From Planctomycetota bacterium (GTDB lineage: Bacteria > Planctomycetota > Phycisphaerae > Phycisphaerales > SM1A02): a stretch of DNA of 45,891 nucleotides. The DNA is taken from NCBI GenBank assembly GCA_016872835.1, contig VGYX01000016.1:1-45891 (forward strand), written 5' to 3'. Shown piece by piece: positions 43,443-45,891 of the stretch (the first letter of the stretch is position 1; each line of letters begins with the position of its first letter). A program made the translations under genes and the position numbers. A model generated the notes under the pieces. It had not been told where the DNA came from. It made no database searches and saw only the letters and a list, made by a program, of their open reading frames with translations.

Positions 43443-45891
43443 ATGCGAACCGGAAACCTTGCGCCCTCCATCGTACGTCTGGCCACGCTTCTGCTTTGGG
43501 CCTGCTGCACGCATGCGGTGCACGCCGGCTCGCTGCAGGACGCCCAGTTTCCGAAGCCGATCACCAGCGCGCAATACGAGAAGGCCCTGAAGGACGCTGC
43601 GCTTCCTGCCGAAGAGCGTGCCGCGTTCGACGCCGCCTTCGACGCCTACGTGGATGACTGGCAGCGTCTTCGCGATCGCACGCTGCGGCCATTGCGATTG
43701 GAACTGGAGGACGTGAACGCCAAGCGCATCGGGGCGATCGAAGCGGTGCGCCAGCAGATCGCAGCGCGGGAGCCGGCGCTTGAGGAGACTCCCGAAGAGC
43801 CGGAGGAAGGGCCGGCGGAGTACGCACGCGTGCTTCAGGCGACAAGCGCGGAACAGGCGGTCATGCGCAAGAAGGTCCGTCAGGCCACGCACGCGTGCTT
43901 CAGGCGACAAGCGCGGAACAGGCGGTCATGCGCACGAAGGTCCGTCAGGCCTATGACCGCATCGGTCAACTCGACGCACGACTTGTCGGGGCGTTGCGCG
44001 CCGGTCCACGCACGCCGGAGCAGTCTCGCGCACTCGACGCGCTTGCGCGGGAGCGTGCCAGCCGCCTGGCGAGCGCGATGGTCCGATCCACCGTTGGGTG
44101 GCGCGCAAGTCCGGTGCTGGCGAAGATGCCGAGCGCACCCAAGGATCTTGACCCGAAGGTCGCGGCCGCATTCTCGGATCGCATGGACCGACTGCAGCGG
44201 GAGTCGCTGCCGCTGCTGCAGAAGCTCGCGCAGGTCTCGCTGGAGGATGGAGATCAGGACGAGGCCGAGCGAGCCGCGGATGACGCGCTGATCGCGCTGC
44301 GCCTGAAGGCGATCGGCGAGATCGGATCAACGCTTCCAGCCGACGCCGGCTTCGCATGGGTGGACTCGGCCCGCGCCCGCATGCTGCAAGGTGTGACGTG
44401 GGGTGCGGAACGAGCCCCCGTGGCGGCGATCGTCGAGGCGATTGGTGATCGCATGGATGACTCGGCACGCAAGCGGATGAATTCGTGGATCACCGACCGT
44501 CAGACGATCGAGAACGCGTTGATGGGCACCACGACGGACTGGAGTGCGCGGAACGAGCGCATGGAGGCGCTGAAGGCGCTGAACGTGCAGGCGATGCAGG
44601 ACCTTGCCGAATCCACGCGCACGCCCGAGCTTGTCGAGGATGACTTCGTGATGAAGGCGAACATGAAGGCGATGCGTAGCGCCGATCCCGACGACCTTCG
44701 CGCGAGCTTCGGTGGCGAAGACTCGGATCTCGGCGCCATGATGGAGCGTCGCATGACCGCACGCCTGTCCGAGATGAACGACGCACCTGCCGAGGGTGGT
44801 GCCGCGCCCGAGGCCCCGGCTGGCGCGCAGGATGCCTCCATGATGGCCATGCAGCAGCGCCCACTGCAGCGATCGCAGACGAATCGGCTTCGAGACGCGC
44901 TCGGGATCACGGCGGAGCAGCGTGCCGTGTGGGACGCGCTGGTGGACGATCTGCTTGAAGCGAGTTCCACCCTGCACGAGTCGAAGGCGCTCAAGCCCTC
45001 CGTCATGAGCCAAGACCCGAAGGAGGCATTGGCGACCATGGTCCGCGCCAGCGAATACCGCGCTGAGCAGCAGGCGCTTGAGAGCCACTGGTTCGACTCG
45101 ATCGCCGCCACCTTCACGTCGATTCCTCGCGACACGCTTGCGGATCAGCGCTCGCGCTGGAACTTCCGCCGACTGCGTGATCTGGGCGGCATGGCGCGTG
45201 CGGTCTCCTTGATGACGGGCGACCGAACCGGTGACCTCGACCTTGACGCCGCCCTCGATCGGCTGCCCTCGGAAGTCCGTGCAAGCCTTGCGCCCCAGGT
45301 TCTCGCGTCGCGTGAACGGCGCATTCAGGACCTGCAGACATCGCTCGAGTCGACGGAGTCCTTCATGCGGTCCATGGCCAAGCTGTCCGAGGGGCTCATG
45401 AATGGCCAGCAGCCGGATCCGGAGCAGATGAACGAACTCATGAAGGCCCAGCAGGACTTCGTGGCCGCGGCACAGAAGCGCGCCAAGCAGGCTGCGGCGG
45501 CGCAGCGCGACGAGGTGGACGCGATGGCGAACGCGCTTCCTGCCCCCGCCGCGGGCATGCTGCGGCGCGCGATTTCGGCGCAGCAGTACCCCGAAGTCTT
45601 CCGACCGATGCAGCGGACGGACAGCATGATCGAGCGCGTGATGTCGTTGCCGGATCTTTCCGTGAAGCAGATCGCCGCGCTTGACGCCGAGGTGGACGCG
45701 TTCCGAGTGAAGTCGGACGCGGTGGCCGAGCGTGCCATCGCAAGCATCACCGAGGCGGACAAGGCGCAGTCGGACATCGTGTCGGGAGCGGGCGATCCTT
45801 CGGACGGTCAGGCAGCGATGGCCAAGTTCGCGCGGATGAAGGCGAGCGAGATGAACGCCGCCGATCTGGACTACGACCGCAGCGAACTTTC
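43443..45891 (+). CDS. Large exported protein of unknown function (3' end outside window), frame broken by a 65-bp tandem duplication
   Basis: Paralogue of the preceding protein. It has a signal peptide (ATLLLWACCTHAVHAG) and helical Ala/Arg/Glu-rich stretches. As written, the frame from 43443 is lost after the duplication at 43822-43951 and ends at 44291. The correct frame resumes (KVRQAYDRIGQLDARLVGAL) and is open to the end of the window. Shared blocks with the paralogue include LRDALGITAEQRAVWDALVDDLLEAS and MSLPDLSVKQIAALDAEVD. No known domain; the length and composition suggest a coiled-coil-like envelope or extracellular protein. Confidence 0.7.
43822..43951 (+). repeat. Tandem duplication, 2 x 65 bp
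   Basis: Copies 43822-43886 and 43887-43951 differ at one base (A at 43870, C at 43935, Lys versus Thr codon). The period of 65 shifts the frame. Confidence 0.95.

Overview
The window looks like chromosomal DNA of a high-GC planctomycete, most likely of the Phycisphaerae. I infer this from the gene content: exported proteins ending in short PEP-CTERM-like tails (a Pro-rich motif, one hydrophobic helix, a run of Arg), a secreted deiminase ending in the DLDGDG-type dockerin-like repeat common in that group, planctomycete-type small proteins, and uniformly high-GC coding. There is no phage, plasmid, transposase or CRISPR array. The sequence starts inside an HtrA-type protease gene and ends inside a large secreted-protein gene.

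Layout. Positions 1-1757 hold the end of an HtrA protease gene and, convergent with it, an adenylate cyclase with a PilZ domain. Positions 1817-12712 are the most distinctive part, an ebo-type cluster on the + strand. Its members are a dehydroquinate synthase-like EboD, a TatD-like EboB, a TIM-barrel EboE, a UbiA-type EboC and a phosphodiesterase-like EboF. Set among them are a secreted peptidylarginine deiminase-like protein, a small linked protein, an MFS transporter fused in frame to a class I glutamine amidotransferase, a TlpA-like thioredoxin and a DUF3299-like protein. Ebo clusters are known elsewhere, notably for scytonemin precursors in cyanobacteria, as machinery that helps move a metabolite out of the cytoplasm. 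The substrate here is unknown. A dihydrouridine synthase gene and two exported PEP-CTERM-like proteins follow (12798-15458).

A minus-strand operon (19255 to 15558) encodes an exported unknown protein, DNA polymerase III delta', a CYTH protein, a solitary ATP synthase epsilon and ScpB. To the right lie an FlgM-like anti-sigma factor, two exported amidohydrolase-family proteins (three modules, only one with a full metal site), a DEAD-box helicase, small membrane proteins, a ferredoxin, an 18-residue Lys-rich peptide gene with its own terminator, dapB, a non-catalytic M16 homologue, lipoproteins, an EamA permease, tRNA-Gln(CUG), a BtuF-like protein, clpB, glmS, 5-formyltetrahydrofolate cyclo-ligase and an L,D-transpeptidase. 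The window ends with two related large exported proteins of unknown function. Each of these is broken by a short tandem duplication of a length not divisible by three.

Three signals cross gene boundaries. (1) Many start codons are preceded by a -10-like TANNNT box only 6-7 nt upstream and no Shine-Dalgarno sequence, which points to widespread leaderless mRNA. (2) A 24-nt intergenic repeat is present in three copies, two of them a perfect inverted pair around clpB. (3) The tandem duplications at the right end each contain exactly one A/C mismatch, so they are either recent mutations or joins between strain variants made during assembly.
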